From: an uncultured Clostridia bacterium
GTDB taxonomy: Bacteria > Bacillota > Clostridia > UBA1381
Direction: 5' to 3'
DNA length: 64,000 nucleotides
NCBI GenBank assembly: GCA_947623955.1
Contig: CANQIP010000007.1
Coordinates: forward strand, 1 to 64,000
This document shows, piece after piece, positions 28,745 through 39,757 of the stretch. The position numbers and the translations under genes were made by a program. The notes below the pieces were generated by a model. It saw only the letters and a program-made list of their open reading frames with translations, did no database searches and was not told the DNA's origin. The number at the start of each line of letters is the position of its first letter. Position 1 is the stretch's first letter.

Positions 28745-28759
28745 ACGGAGGTAGACAAG

Positions 28760-29629
28760 ATGAAGGTCAGAAAAGCTGTAATACCGGCGGCGGGTTTCGG
28801 CACGCGTTTTCTTCCCGCGACAAAGGCTGTACCAAAGGAGATGCTCCCGATAGTGGACAAGCCGACGATACAGTACATCGCCGAAGAGGCGGCTGCGGCG
28901 GGAATTGAGGATCTGCTGATAATAACCTCGCGCGGCAAGGACGCGATTGTTAACCACTTCGACCGCGCACACGAGCTTGAAAGCGTTCTCACGCGTGACG
29001 GCAAGGACGAGCTTTTGTCGCTCGCGCGCGGCGTGACGGATAAGATAAACGTGCATTTCGTGCGTCAGCGCGAGCAGAAGGGCTTGGGTCACGCGATACT
29101 GTGCGCGAAAAGCTTTGTCGGAAACGAGCCGTTCGCGGTACTGCTCGGCGACGATGTGGTAGTATCGGAAAAGCCGTGTATCGGTCAGCTTATTGACGAG
29201 TACAAAAAAACGGGCGCGACCGTTCTCGGCGTGCAGAGAGTCGGCGCGGACGACGTGTCGAAGTACGGCATTGTGGACTGCGACAGCGTAGGCGGCAGGC
29301 TGTACCGCGTAAAGGGCATGGTCGAAAAGCCGGCGAAGGAGGACGCGCCGTCCGACATAGCGGTACTGGGCAGGTACGTTATAACGCCCGCGATATTTGA
29401 GTGCATAGAAAAAACGCCCAAGGGCGCGGGCGGCGAGATACAGCTTACCGATGCGCTCGTATCGCTCGCAAAGAGCGAGGAAATGTACGCGTATGACTTC
29501 GAGGGCAAGCGGTACGATATAGGGAACAAGCAGGGATTTTTGTCCGCGACCGTTGACTTCGCGCTTGCGCGGGAGGATTTGAAGGACGATTTTGCGGAGT
29601 TTTTGAGGAAAACGGTGCGTGAGATGTAG
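28760..29629 (+). CDS. galU: UTP-glucose-1-phosphate uridylyltransferase
   Basis: KAVIPAAGFGTRFLPATKAVPKEMLPIVDKPTIQYI. Confidence 0.97.
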   Translation: MKVRKAVIPAAGFGTRFLPATKAVPKEMLPIVDKPTIQYIAEEAAAAGIEDLLIITSRGKDAIVNHFDRAHELESVLTRDGKDELLSLARGVTDKINVHFVRQREQKGLGHAILCAKSFVGNEPFAVLLGDDVVVSEKPCIGQLIDEYKKTGATVLGVQRVGADDVSKYGIVDCDSVGGRLYRVKGMVEKPAKEDAPSDIAVLGRYVITPAIFECIEKTPKGAGGEIQLTDALVSLAKSEEMYAYDFEGKRYDIGNKQGFLSATVDFALAREDLKDDFAEFLRKTVREM

Positions 29630-29648
29630 TATAAATTTGGTTTTACAC

Positions 29649-29815
29649 AAACCCCTCTGTCATTTGCCTTGCAAATGACACCTCCCCTATTAGGGGAGGC
29701 ATACGAGTGAGGCTCCCCTGATAGGGGAGCTGTCGCCGTAGGCGACTGAGGGGTTTATGCGGGCGACCGCGAGGGTCGCCCCTACACGGGATATTCGACC
29801 ATAGGGGCGAGAACG
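29649..29815. repeat. Composite palindromic repeat cluster 1
   Basis: AAACCCCTCTGTCATTTGCcttGCAAATGACACCTCCCCTattAGGGGAGG; GGCTCCCCTgatAGGGGAGCTGTCGCCgtaGGCGACTGAGGGGTTT; GGGCGACCgcgaGGGTCGCCC. Confidence 0.85.
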
Positions 29816-29865
29816 TACCATCCTCAATATTTCCATACAAAAATGCGGTTTATTGCTTATTTTAC

Positions 29866-29894
29866 TTGCTTTTTTCGTGAAAAAATGGTATAAT
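29866..29894 (+). promoter_or_regulatory. SigA-type promoter for recJ
   Basis: TTGCTT-N17-TATAAT. Confidence 0.55.
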
Positions 29895-29965
29895 AAAATA
29901 TATATGTGTCCGCTTTCACACAGGGGCGGCGCGGACTTAAATTCGGTGGTTTGGAGCAGGATAGA

Positions 29966-31690
29966 ATGGAGAAGGCATGGATTTTCAGACATCTTCGTCT
30001 GAAAGAAAATGACATCACGGATATTGCGAACGAATATCACATACCCAAAATGATTGCGACCATACTCTTAAACCGCGGCGTGAGCAAAGAGGACGTTCCG
30101 TCGTTCATAAAAAAATCAATGGCAAACATCATAGACCCGTCACGGATGCTCGACATGGACAAGGCGGTAAAGCGCATAAACTCCGCGATTGAAAGCGGCG
30201 AAAAAATCGTCGTGTACGGCGACTACGACGTTGACGGCATAACGTCCACGGCTCTTATGTACGAATTTCTTGAAAAGCTCGGCGCGAACGTCGAATACTA
30301 TATACCCGACCGCAAGGGCGAGGGCTACGGCATAAACATAATGGCTGTGAACAAGTTGCTCCGACGCGGCGTAAAGCTGCTTATAACGGTTGACTGCGGC
30401 ATTACGGCGATAGGCGAGGTTGAGTTTGCGAAACTGCAGAAGATGGACGTTATAATAACCGACCACCACACCTGTAAGGACAGACTTCCGACCGCGGCTG
30501 CCGCGATTTTGAACCCGAAGCGTCCCGACTGCGAATACCCGTTTGACTCGCTCGCGGGCGTGGGAGTGGCGTTTAAGCTGATACTTGCTCTTGCGGTAAG
30601 CCGTGGTATGAGCAGCAGAGAGGTGTTCGACGAATACATTGACCTCGCGGCGCTCGGCACGATAGCCGACGTTGTACCGCTTTTGGGCGAAAACAGAATT
30701 ATTGTGGACAAGGGACTTTGCGCTTTGCAAAACCCGACGCGTGTCGGTATACGCGCTTTGGAGGAGGTCGCGGGCGTTACAGATAAGCCGTTTACGGCGT
30801 CCACGATTGCGTTCGCTATCGCGCCGCGTCTTAACGCCGCCGGCAGGCTCGGCACGGCGACGACAGCCGTTGAACTCCTGCTTATGCGTGACGAAAACCG
30901 AGCGCGTGAAATCGCGCTTGCGCTCGACGAGGAAAACAAGGAACGCCAGCAGACCGAGAAGGAAATATTCGACGAGGCGCTGCAAATGATAGCCAAGGAC
31001 GCAAATTTCGAGAAAAAGAAGGTTATCGTCCTCGCGCGTGAAGGGTGGCACCAGGGCGTTATCGGCATAGTCGCGTCACGGCTGTGCGACATGTACTATA
31101 AGCCCTGCATACTGATTTCCACTGATAACGGCGCGGGAAAGGGCAGCGGTCGGAGCATAAAGACGTTTAACCTGTTCGACGCGCTTTCCGCGTGTGAAAA
31201 GCACCTTACCGACTTCGGCGGTCATGCCGTCGCTGCAGGACTTAACGTAAACCAAAACGAAATTGAAAACTTTGAAAAGTCGATAAACAAGTACGCCGAC
31301 GAAACACTCGGCGAAAAGGATATGATACCGACGGTCGAAATTGACTGCCCGCTGTCGGAACAGTCATTGACACTCGAAAACGCGCATATGCTCTCACGGC
31401 TCGAACCGTTCGGCATGGGCAACGAAAAGCCCGTGTTCGCCGTATCGTCAGTGACTGTGACGGCTGTATCGGCTGTCGGAGCGGACAGTAAGCATTTAAG
31501 GCTCAGGGCTTTAAAAAACAACAAAACCATAAACTGTATAGGTTTCGGAATGGGCGCGCTCGCAGAGACGCTCCGCGAGGGCGACGTCGTTCACATAGCC
31601 TTTCACATGGATATAAATTCATACCAGCGTACGGAAAGCGTACAGCTTGTGTTAAAGGATATAAAGAAAAAAGGAGAGCCGAAAGCGTAG
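29966..31690 (+). CDS. recJ: Single-stranded-DNA exonuclease RecJ
   Basis: VVYGDYDVDGITSTALMYEFL; VDCGI; ITDHHTC; start after GGAG. Confidence 0.95.
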   Translation: MEKAWIFRHLRLKENDITDIANEYHIPKMIATILLNRGVSKEDVPSFIKKSMANIIDPSRMLDMDKAVKRINSAIESGEKIVVYGDYDVDGITSTALMYEFLEKLGANVEYYIPDRKGEGYGINIMAVNKLLRRGVKLLITVDCGITAIGEVEFAKLQKMDVIITDHHTCKDRLPTAAAAILNPKRPDCEYPFDSLAGVGVAFKLILALAVSRGMSSREVFDEYIDLAALGTIADVVPLLGENRIIVDKGLCALQNPTRVGIRALEEVAGVTDKPFTASTIAFAIAPRLNAAGRLGTATTAVELLLMRDENRAREIALALDEENKERQQTEKEIFDEALQMIAKDANFEKKKVIVLAREGWHQGVIGIVASRLCDMYYKPCILISTDNGAGKGSGRSIKTFNLFDALSACEKHLTDFGGHAVAAGLNVNQNEIENFEKSINKYADETLGEKDMIPTVEIDCPLSEQSLTLENAHMLSRLEPFGMGNEKPVFAVSSVTVTAVSAVGADSKHLRLRALKNNKTINCIGFGMGALAETLREGDVVHIAFHMDINSYQRTESVQLVLKDIKKKGEPKA

Positions 31691-31706
31691 GAAGGAGGTC
31701 ACTCAT

Positions 31707-33968
31707 ATGCCCGAAACAAAGGAACAGGTAATACTCTCACCCGAAAAAATACCGCAGCACGTTGACGATACCGACGTTCTTGTGGACAAAATAATCGAGT
31801 CCGTGAAGGGCTACAGCCCCAACGCGAACACCGACCTTATCTACGTTGCCTACCGACTGGCAAAATCGGCGCACTCTCACCAGTTCAGGCGCAGCGGCGC
31901 GCCGTATATAGAGCATCCTGTTCAGATAGCGTATATCGCGTCGCAGCTTTCGCTTGACGCGACGGCGATAAGCGCGGCTCTTTTGCACGACGTTGTCGAG
32001 GACACGCCGTACACCTACGAGGATATCGAGGCGTTGTTCGGCAAGAGCGTCGCGGAGCTTGTGGACGGCGTTACGCACCTCAAACAAATCCAGTATAACA
32101 CGCGGGAGGAACAGCAGGTCGAAAATCTGCGCAAGATGTTCCTCGCGATGGCGAAGGACATACGCGTCGTAATAATAAAGCTTATCGACCGCCTTCATAA
32201 TATGCGCACGCTCAACTTTATGCCGCGTGCGAAACAGCTGCTCATATCGAAGGAGACGCTCGATGTTTACGCGCCGCTTGCTCACCGTCTCGGTATGTCG
32301 AAGATTAAAATAGAGCTTGAAGATTTGGCTCTCAAATACCTCGACCCCGTGGCGTACGAGGAAATCAGACAGAGCATAAACCAGAAAAAAGAGGAGCGCG
32401 AAAAATACATAAGCGATATTATGGATATACTCCGCGCAAAGCTTGAAGAAATGGGTATAAAGGGTCAGGTGACGGGACGCGCAAAGCATTTTTACTCGAT
32501 TTTCCGCAAGATGTACACGCAGAACAAAACGCTCGACGAACTTTACGACCTGTTTGCGGTACGCGTCATAGTCGATACGGTCGCGGACTGCTACGCGGTT
32601 CTCGGTATGGTACACGATTTGTACACGCCCGTGCCGATGCGGTTTAAGGACTATATCGCGATGCCTAAGCCCAATATGTACCAATCGCTGCACACGACGG
32701 TCATAGGGCCGAACGGCACGCCGTTTGAAATACAGATAAGGACGTGGGAGATGCACCGCATAGCGGAAAACGGTATCGCGGCGCACTGGAAATATAAAGA
32801 AGGCATATCTGGTTCGACCGATATGGACTCAAAGCTTGAATGGGTAAGGCAGCTACTCGACACGCAGACGAACCTCATAGATACCGACGACTTCTACAAC
32901 ACGCTGAAATTTGACCTGTTCGAGGACGAGGTGTTTGTGTTCACGCCGCAGGGCAAGGTTATATCGCTGCCGGCGCGCAGTACCGTCATAGACTTCGCGT
33001 TTGCTATCCACTCGCAGGTCGGATATAAAATGAGTGGCGCGAAGGTGAACGGCAAAATAGTACCGAACAACTATCAGGTGCAGAACGGCGAAATCGTGGA
33101 AATACTCACTGCGAACACGCACGGCCCGAGCCGCGACTGGCTCAAACTCTGCCGCACGTCCACGGCGAAGAACAAGATAAATCAGTGGTTCAAGCGCGAG
33201 CGACGCGACGAGAATATAGAGCGCGGCAAGGAGCTTATAGAGCGTGATTTGCGCCGCATAGGCAACACGCACGAGCAGCTTTTTAAGCCCGAATGGATAA
33301 ACCTGCTGATTAAGCGTTACGGTTTCCAGACGCTCGACGACCTTTACGCGAGCGTCGGCTACGGCGGTCTCACGTCTCAGAAGGTCGTTATGAGACTGCG
33401 CGAGGAATGGATAAAGCAGAACCGCGAGGCGGAGCAGAAGAAAAAGCTGGAGGCGGTATACAACGAGGAAAGCAAGACCGTTGAGGCCGAGCCCGCGAAA
33501 CGGTACGCGTCGAGCAAGGGTATCGTCGTCAAGGATATTGACAACTGCCTTGTGCGTCTGGCGCGGTGCTGCAACCCCGTCGCGGGCGACGATATTGTCG
33601 GCTTTATAACTAAGGGCAGGGGAGTGAGCGTACACCGCCGCGACTGCCCTAACATGAACCCCGACGTTATGAGCGAGGAGGACAGAGGACGGTTCATAGA
33701 GGTAATGTGGGACAGCGAGCGTTCCACGTCGTACACGGCAAATCTCAAAGTAGAGTGTCACAACCGTGACGGCGTGATGCTCGAAATCACAAATATACTC
33801 GCGAACCTCAAAATACCGTTTAAGTCAGTAAACGCATACGTCAACAAGGACGAAATCGCGATAATACAGCTCGGCGTGGAGATACGGAACACATCGGATC
33901 TCGCGCTGCTGCGGAAAAAACTGCTCCAGCTGCACGGCGTTATAAGCGTGGCGAGACTGTCGAATTAA
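31707..33968 (+). CDS. relA: Bifunctional (p)ppGpp synthetase/hydrolase
   Basis: HD domain (LLHDVVEDTPYT), synthetase, TGS and ACT domains. Confidence 0.96.
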   Translation: MPETKEQVILSPEKIPQHVDDTDVLVDKIIESVKGYSPNANTDLIYVAYRLAKSAHSHQFRRSGAPYIEHPVQIAYIASQLSLDATAISAALLHDVVEDTPYTYEDIEALFGKSVAELVDGVTHLKQIQYNTREEQQVENLRKMFLAMAKDIRVVIIKLIDRLHNMRTLNFMPRAKQLLISKETLDVYAPLAHRLGMSKIKIELEDLALKYLDPVAYEEIRQSINQKKEEREKYISDIMDILRAKLEEMGIKGQVTGRAKHFYSIFRKMYTQNKTLDELYDLFAVRVIVDTVADCYAVLGMVHDLYTPVPMRFKDYIAMPKPNMYQSLHTTVIGPNGTPFEIQIRTWEMHRIAENGIAAHWKYKEGISGSTDMDSKLEWVRQLLDTQTNLIDTDDFYNTLKFDLFEDEVFVFTPQGKVISLPARSTVIDFAFAIHSQVGYKMSGAKVNGKIVPNNYQVQNGEIVEILTANTHGPSRDWLKLCRTSTAKNKINQWFKRERRDENIERGKELIERDLRRIGNTHEQLFKPEWINLLIKRYGFQTLDDLYASVGYGGLTSQKVVMRLREEWIKQNREAEQKKKLEAVYNEESKTVEAEPAKRYASSKGIVVKDIDNCLVRLARCCNPVAGDDIVGFITKGRGVSVHRRDCPNMNPDVMSEEDRGRFIEVMWDSERSTSYTANLKVECHNRDGVMLEITNILANLKIPFKSVNAYVNKDEIAIIQLGVEIRNTSDLALLRKKLLQLHGVISVARLSN

Positions 33969-33972
33969 GGTA

Positions 33973-34209
33973 ATGAATATGGAAAAGATGACAATACCCA
34001 TTACAACGGAATATATAAAGCTCGACCAGCTCCTGAAATTTTCCGCGCTCGCGGAGCATGGGGCTATGGCTAAGGAAATGATACTCGACGGCATCGTTTC
34101 CGTAAACGGCGAAACGTGTACCATGCGCGGCAAAAAGATACGCGCCGGCGACGCCGTGACGGTCGCGTTTGAGGACGGAACGGTCGAAATTACGGTGGAG
34201 GACGGATAA
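33973..34209 (+). CDS. yaaA: S4-domain RNA-binding protein YaaA
   Basis: YIKLDQLLKFSALAEHGAMAKEMILDGIVSVNGE; overlaps recF start. Confidence 0.9.
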   Translation: MNMEKMTIPITTEYIKLDQLLKFSALAEHGAMAKEMILDGIVSVNGETCTMRGKKIRAGDAVTVAFEDGTVEITVEDG

Positions 34210-35291
34210 TGTACATTTCATCCCTTACTCTTACGAATTTCCGCAACTACCGCAAAGAACAAATAGAGTTCTCGCCCCACACGAACGTCATATACGGCGA
34301 CAACGCGCAGGGCAAAACGAATATCCTCGAGGCGGTATACATCTTCTCGCAGGGGCGCAGCCACAGGACGAAAACCGACGGTGAGCTCATACGTTTCGGT
34401 GAGGAGTTCGCGAAGCTCGGTCTGGAGTTCCACGACGCGGAGCGCGACTATAAGGCTGTGTTGCAGATAATAAAAAACGGCAAAAAAAACATCAGGATAA
34501 ACGGCGTGCAGATAACGCGGCTGTCAATGCTTATGAATTACCTGAACGCGGTCATGTTCTCGCCGGAGGATCTGACGCTCGTAAAGGGTTCGCCGTCGGC
34601 AAGACGGCGGTTCACGGACGCGGCGATAAGCCAGCTTTACCCGCGTTACCTCACGAGCCTTATAGATTACCACAAGGCTCTTATGCAGAAAAACAGCCTG
34701 CTTAAAACGCTGAAAACGTCGGACGCACGCAGCGACACAATGCTGTCGGTGTGGAACGACCGTCTCGCGTCTGAGGCGGAGAAAATCATAAAATACCGCC
34801 TTGAATTTGTAAAGCTGATAAACTCGTTCGCGTCACGCGTGCAGAGCGAGATTTCAAAGGAAAGGCTCGAAATAGAGTATCTTCCGGGCGTCAAATGCGG
34901 CGCGTATGACAAGGAAACGATATACAACTATTTCGAGCAAAACAGGTACCGCGAGATCAAGCTTGCGTCGGCTCAGGTCGGAGTGCAGCGCGACGACCTC
35001 GTAATATCGGTAAACGGTAAGGACGCGAGGCTTTACGGGTCGCAGGGTCAGCAGCGTACGGCTGCGCTTTCGATGAAGATAGCGCAGGCGGACTATATCG
35101 AGAATATAAAGAACGAGTACCCCGTGCTGCTGCTGGACGACATAATGAGCGAGCTTGACGCGCACAGGCGCGCTTACCTCGCCGAAAGAATACGCGGCAG
35201 ACAGGTGCTTATAACCTCGACCGACACTGATTTGAAGTTCAGCACCGACAGAACGAAACTAATTCATATAAAAGGCGGAACGGTGATATAG
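34209..35291 (+). CDS. recF: DNA replication/repair protein RecF
   Basis: NFRNYRKEQIEFSPHTNVIYGDNAQGKTNILEA; GSQGQQRTAALS. Confidence 0.97.
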   Translation: MYISSLTLTNFRNYRKEQIEFSPHTNVIYGDNAQGKTNILEAVYIFSQGRSHRTKTDGELIRFGEEFAKLGLEFHDAERDYKAVLQIIKNGKKNIRINGVQITRLSMLMNYLNAVMFSPEDLTLVKGSPSARRRFTDAAISQLYPRYLTSLIDYHKALMQKNSLLKTLKTSDARSDTMLSVWNDRLASEAEKIIKYRLEFVKLINSFASRVQSEISKERLEIEYLPGVKCGAYDKETIYNYFEQNRYREIKLASAQVGVQRDDLVISVNGKDARLYGSQGQQRTAALSMKIAQADYIENIKNEYPVLLLDDIMSELDAHRRAYLAERIRGRQVLITSTDTDLKFSTDRTKLIHIKGGTVI

Positions 35292-35292
35292 A

Positions 35293-35538
35293 ATGTATAT
35301 ACGAATAGAGGACGATGCCGTCGTGCGCGGCAAGGACATAGTCGGAATATTTGACATGGATAATACGACCGTCTCTCGGCTCGGACGGAACTTTCTGCCG
35401 AGCGCGGAAAAGAGAGGTCTTATAATAAACACGACGGACGATTTGCCGAAATCCTTCGTCGTGACGAACGCAAACGGCGCGACGGAGGTTTTAATTTCCT
35501 CCGTATCGTCAAAAATATTAGCGAACAGAAGTAAATAA
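35293..35538 (+). CDS. remB: RemB-like (DUF370) regulator
   Basis: MYIRIEDDAVVRGKDIVGIFDMDNTTVS; between recF and gyrB. Confidence 0.9.
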   Translation: MYIRIEDDAVVRGKDIVGIFDMDNTTVSRLGRNFLPSAEKRGLIINTTDDLPKSFVVTNANGATEVLISSVSSKILANRSK

Positions 35539-35556
35539 TAACAAGGAGATAAAACG

Positions 35557-37488
35557 ATGAGTGAAATGGAAAACAAGATTGAAACGACCTATGATGAAAA
35601 TCAGATACAGGTCTTGGAGGGTCTGGAGGCGGTGCGTAAGCGCCCGGGAATGTATATAGGCTCGACCTCCTCGCCCGGTCTGCACCATCTTGTGTATGAA
35701 ATTGTGGACAACTCCATAGACGAGGCTCTCGCGGGCTACTGTACGGAAATCAAGGTCGACATCAACCCCGACAACTCCGTAACGGTAACGGACAACGGAC
35801 GCGGCATACCCGTCGGTATCCACCCGCAGCAGGGTATACCGACCGTAGAGGTCGTGCTTACGATCCTGCACGCGGGCGGTAAGTTCGGCGGCGGCGGATA
35901 TAAAGTGTCGGGCGGTCTGCACGGCGTCGGTTCGTCGGTCGTAAACGCGCTGTCGGAAAAGCTGGAGGTAGAGGTATCGGACGGTACGCACGTGTACTAC
36001 CAAAGCTACGAGCGCGGCAAGCCGACGTGTAAGCTCAAAGTAATAGGCGACACCGACAAGATGGGTACGAAGATAACGTTTAAGCCCGACCCCGAAATTT
36101 TCGAGGTGCTTGAATTTGACTACGAAATACTCTTAAAGCGTTTGAGGGAGCAGGCGTTCCTCAACAAGGGCGTAAAAATACTGCTCACCGACTACCGTGT
36201 TGAAAATCCCGAAACGGTAACGCTCCACGCCGAGGGCGGCATCAAGGAGTTTGTCACGTATATAAACCGCGGCAAAGACCCGCTGCACGACGATATTATT
36301 TACTTCGAGGCGTCGCGCGAGGATATGATGGTAGAGGTCGCCATGCAGTACACGACCGCGTATTCGGAGATACTTCTGTCGTTTGCGAACAACATTCACA
36401 CCGGCGACGGCGGCACGCATGAGACGGGCTTTAAGGCGGGTCTTACGCGTGTCATAAACGACTACGCGAGAAAGAACAATATACTCAAAGAAAAAGACCA
36501 GAACCTTTCGGGCGAGGACACGCGCGAGGGTCTTACGGCTGTCATAAGCGTTAAGGTGACCGAACCGCAGTTCGAGGGTCAGACAAAGACCAAACTAGGC
36601 AACAGCGAGGCGAGAACGCTCGTTGAGTACGCGTTAAACGACAAGCTGTCGGAGTTTTTGGAGGAAAATCCGCGCGTCGCGAGAACGATCGTGGAAAAAA
36701 CAATCACCGCCTCACGCGCGAGAGAGGCGGCAAAGCGTGCGCGTGAGCTTACGCGCAAAAACAACAACGCCACAAACTCGTCTCTGCTCGGCAAGCTTGC
36801 AAAGTGCACCGACGAGGGCGCGGACTACGCGGAGCTGTTCATCGTCGAGGGCGACAGCGCGGGCGGCAGCGCGAAACAGGGACGCAACAGACGTTTCCAG
36901 GCGATACTTCCGCTGTGGGGCAAGATGCTCAACGTCGAGAAATCGCGTATAGACAAGGTGTACTCGAACGAAAAGTTGCTCCCCGTCATACAGGCTCTCG
37001 GCACGGGTATCGGCGAGGACTTTGACATTACAAACCTCAAATACGGCAAGGTCGTTATAATGGCTGATGCCGACGTTGACGGCGCGCATATAAGAACGCT
37101 GCTTTTGACGTTCTTCTTCAGATATATGCGTCCGCTTATCGAAAACGGCAATATCTACATCGCGCAGCCGCCGCTTTACAAGGTGTTTAAGGGTAAGAAC
37201 AAGACGCTCGTCGAGAAGTTCGCGTTTGACGAGGACGAGCGCGACAGACTTATCGAGGAGCTGGGCCCCGGCGCGAAGGTGCAGCGGTACAAGGGTCTCG
37301 GCGAGATGGACCCCGCGGAGCTTAAAGAGACGACCATGGATCCCGCAAAGCGCACGATGCTTAAAGTAAGTCTCGACGACGCGATTGCAGCCGACAGGAC
37401 GTTTACGATCCTCATGGGCGACAAGGTCGAGCCGCGCCGCGAGTTTATCGAGGCAAACGCGAAGTATGTTTCAAATCTCGATATTTAA
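35557..37488 (+). CDS. gyrB: DNA gyrase subunit B
   Basis: [11 protein letters not shown]...[32 protein letters not shown]. Confidence 0.98.
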   Translation: MSEMENKIETTYDENQIQVLEGLEAVRKRPGMYIGSTSSPGLHHLVYEIVDNSIDEALAGYCTEIKVDINPDNSVTVTDNGRGIPVGIHPQQGIPTVEVVLTILHAGGKFGGGGYKVSGGLHGVGSSVVNALSEKLEVEVSDGTHVYYQSYERGKPTCKLKVIGDTDKMGTKITFKPDPEIFEVLEFDYEILLKRLREQAFLNKGVKILLTDYRVENPETVTLHAEGGIKEFVTYINRGKDPLHDDIIYFEASREDMMVEVAMQYTTAYSEILLSFANNIHTGDGGTHETGFKAGLTRVINDYARKNNILKEKDQNLSGEDTREGLTAVISVKVTEPQFEGQTKTKLGNSEARTLVEYALNDKLSEFLEENPRVARTIVEKTITASRAREAAKRARELTRKNNNATNSSLLGKLAKCTDEGADYAELFIVEGDSAGGSAKQGRNRRFQAILPLWGKMLNVEKSRIDKVYSNEKLLPVIQALGTGIGEDFDITNLKYGKVVIMADADVDGAHIRTLLLTFFFRYMRPLIENGNIYIAQPPLYKVFKGKNKTLVEKFAFDEDERDRLIEELGPGAKVQRYKGLGEMDPAELKETTMDPAKRTMLKVSLDDAIAADRTFTILMGDKVEPRREFIEANAKYVSNLDI

Positions 37489-37500
37489 TAAAAGCACATC

Positions 37501-37531
37501 AAAAAACAGGCGTTTAAAACGCCTGTTTTTT
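37501..37531. terminator. Bidirectional terminator
   Basis: aaaaaaCAGGCGTTTtaaAACGCCTGtttttt. Confidence 0.85.
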
Positions 37532-37533
37532 GA

Positions 37534-39642
37534 TTATTCGTTCGTTTCACCGGAGCCGGTGTTTTCACCGCCGGTCTCGCTGCCTGTTTCACCGGTGCCG
37601 CTTTCGTTTCCGGTATCGCCTTCGCTGTCACCCTCATCGCCGCCATCGCCTGTTTCTTCACCGTCGCCTGTTTCGCCTTCACCTTCGCCGGACGGACGTT
37701 TTTGCACTGTTACCGACGCGCTGCCGAGATACGGTTCGTACTCGCTGCTCCACGCGTACACCGTAACCGCTGTTGTTTCCGTATAAGGAATGTTATCCTC
37801 AGCCGTAAGCGTAAACTCGCCGCTATCGCTCTTTCTCAGCGCGACAAGCACATTATTGTCATACACCGCCAGCATATACGCGGGTGCCTCGCGGTATGTA
37901 TCGTCAAAGTCGGATAAAGACGTTTTAAGCGTTCCTATAAGACAATCTTCGGACGCTCTGAGCATTGGCTGCATTTGCCAGTTTGTCTTTTTCGTTTCGG
38001 CGTAAAGAGTTATATCATCCGTTACAACGTCATTCTCAAAATCCCATTTCAAGGCTGATTTCGCGTCTCTGTTCCAGCCGGTCACAACATATCCGTACTT
38101 GTTGTATTCGGGTATATTCACGCCAAATCCGCTGTCAACCTGCGCCGTCGCAACAACATTTGCGCCGTCGGGAAGATCGGGATCGACGAAAGTAACGGTA
38201 TGCTTTGCAAGTGAAGTAAAATCATCCTTAAAATTTTCAAACGACACATACAATGGAGCACCGGTTTCGGAATCTTTGTGGAGAACAAGATCCACCGACT
38301 CAAACCGCAGAACCGACCCGTCCGTAAATATGCCGAACAGACAATTTACGTTCTCGTTTTCCTCGGGCGTGTACGTGTACACGGTTTCTGCCTCATGCGT
38401 TTCGTTTTCGGGGTTTAACGAGATTTTCTTGATGCAGTCGGGCGTGTTGAAATAGAGTTCGTTGTTAAACATGCCTATGCCGCCGTAGTAAGCGCTGGCA
38501 GAGAAGAGTTTGTCTTTATCTACGTGCCATTTTCCGCCCTCTATCTCTTTGAACACTTCCGAGTTTTCGAGATTTGCGCCGCATTTGAAAATAACGCTAA
38601 CGCTCGTTTGCTTTTCCCAGCCGCCATAGTATCTGTCATCTCCGTTAAACGCAACCGCCGTCTTTATGTCATGCCATTCCTTACCCGCGAATTCGTCTCC
38701 GATTACAACGTCGTCTCTTTCGGTTATGAACGCATTTTCGGAATGAGTTCCTCCCGCTAAAATTTCAGGTTCGTTTACAAGGAAAAATTCGTGTGAAACA
38801 TAGCCGAGATTACGGCTTTCGTCAACGTCGTCTTGCGTGACGTCAACATAATACCACTTATCTCCTATTTTGACAGCCGACCATTCATGCTCCTCGGAGC
38901 TATCATATACGTTTACACAATCTACGCCGAAAGACTCCAAAAGATACTTGTATGCTTTGGCGTAACCCTCGCAGACGGTCAGACGGTCTATAAGCGCCGC
39001 CTCGATCGTGCGCTTTACTTTGTTTCTCTCGGTTGCGTCCTCGGAATATGTGCGTTCATCATATTTGATTGAATTTACAAGATAATCGTGCAGCCAGAGC
39101 GCAACGTCAAATTCATGCTGCGCTCCCTGACCGTCCGACGTGATCCCGTCCGCCGCCATCAGCTTTTTTATTCTTTTTACTTCGTTGTCGATCAGCCATG
39201 CGTGTTCCTCTATATTATCCTCGTAGACAAACACATTTTGAATATTTGTCAAAGTTTTATCTTCATTAACTATGGAAGTATGATAGGTTATACTTCCCGT
39301 CGTAATGGCAGCATAGAAATACTCCGGTTTGTCGGCAAGCGTATTGTTGCATATATTTAAGATATTTTGCACTATAGCGCTTTCATTTTCGGCAGTGACG
39401 GGTATTTTTAACTCTTCCAAATCCAAATCAGTATTTCTTTCCTCAACGGCGGCTATGACAGCATTCTCGACAGCCGATATTTGCTCGTCTGTAAGTTCCG
39501 TCAAACTCTCTATCGGTGTGGATGTAAGTTCTATATCGTTATCCGTCGTAATGTCATTTGTTATCGTGTCCGTTTCGGCGTATGCCGCGCATTGTGCCGC
39601 AAGCATTGAGACTGCAATAAGCGCGCATAAAAATTTTTTCAT
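37534..39642 (-). CDS. Secreted transglutaminase-like protein with InlB-type repeat and acidic Gly/Glu/Thr-rich tail
   Basis: Signal peptide MKKFLCALIAVSMLAAQCAAYA; VCEGYAKAYKYLLESFGVDCVNV...HEWSAVKIGDKWYYVDVTQDD; VTFVDPDLPDGANV...YGYVVTGWNRD. Confidence 0.85.
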   Translation of the reverse strand: MKKFLCALIAVSMLAAQCAAYAETDTITNDITTDNDIELTSTPIESLTELTDEQISAVENAVIAAVEERNTDLDLEELKIPVTAENESAIVQNILNICNNTLADKPEYFYAAITTGSITYHTSIVNEDKTLTNIQNVFVYEDNIEEHAWLIDNEVKRIKKLMAADGITSDGQGAQHEFDVALWLHDYLVNSIKYDERTYSEDATERNKVKRTIEAALIDRLTVCEGYAKAYKYLLESFGVDCVNVYDSSEEHEWSAVKIGDKWYYVDVTQDDVDESRNLGYVSHEFFLVNEPEILAGGTHSENAFITERDDVVIGDEFAGKEWHDIKTAVAFNGDDRYYGGWEKQTSVSVIFKCGANLENSEVFKEIEGGKWHVDKDKLFSASAYYGGIGMFNNELYFNTPDCIKKISLNPENETHEAETVYTYTPEENENVNCLFGIFTDGSVLRFESVDLVLHKDSETGAPLYVSFENFKDDFTSLAKHTVTFVDPDLPDGANVVATAQVDSGFGVNIPEYNKYGYVVTGWNRDAKSALKWDFENDVVTDDITLYAETKKTNWQMQPMLRASEDCLIGTLKTSLSDFDDTYREAPAYMLAVYDNNVLVALRKSDSGEFTLTAEDNIPYTETTAVTVYAWSSEYEPYLGSASVTVQKRPSGEGEGETGDGEETGDGGDEGDSEGDTGNESGTGETGSETGGENTGSGETNE

Positions 39643-39757
39643 ATAAATTCCTCCTGTTTCCATGTAATGCCGATTAAATTCGCATATGACCGCATGGCAT
39701 ACACGCTAACTATTATATACTACTTTTAATGTGCCGTCAACAATTTTTTTGATATAA

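Noticed and set aside
33960-35560. Replication origin (DnaA box cluster) near recF-gyrB
   Set aside because: Genes are tightly packed, no non-coding stretch and no TTATCCACA cluster noticed.
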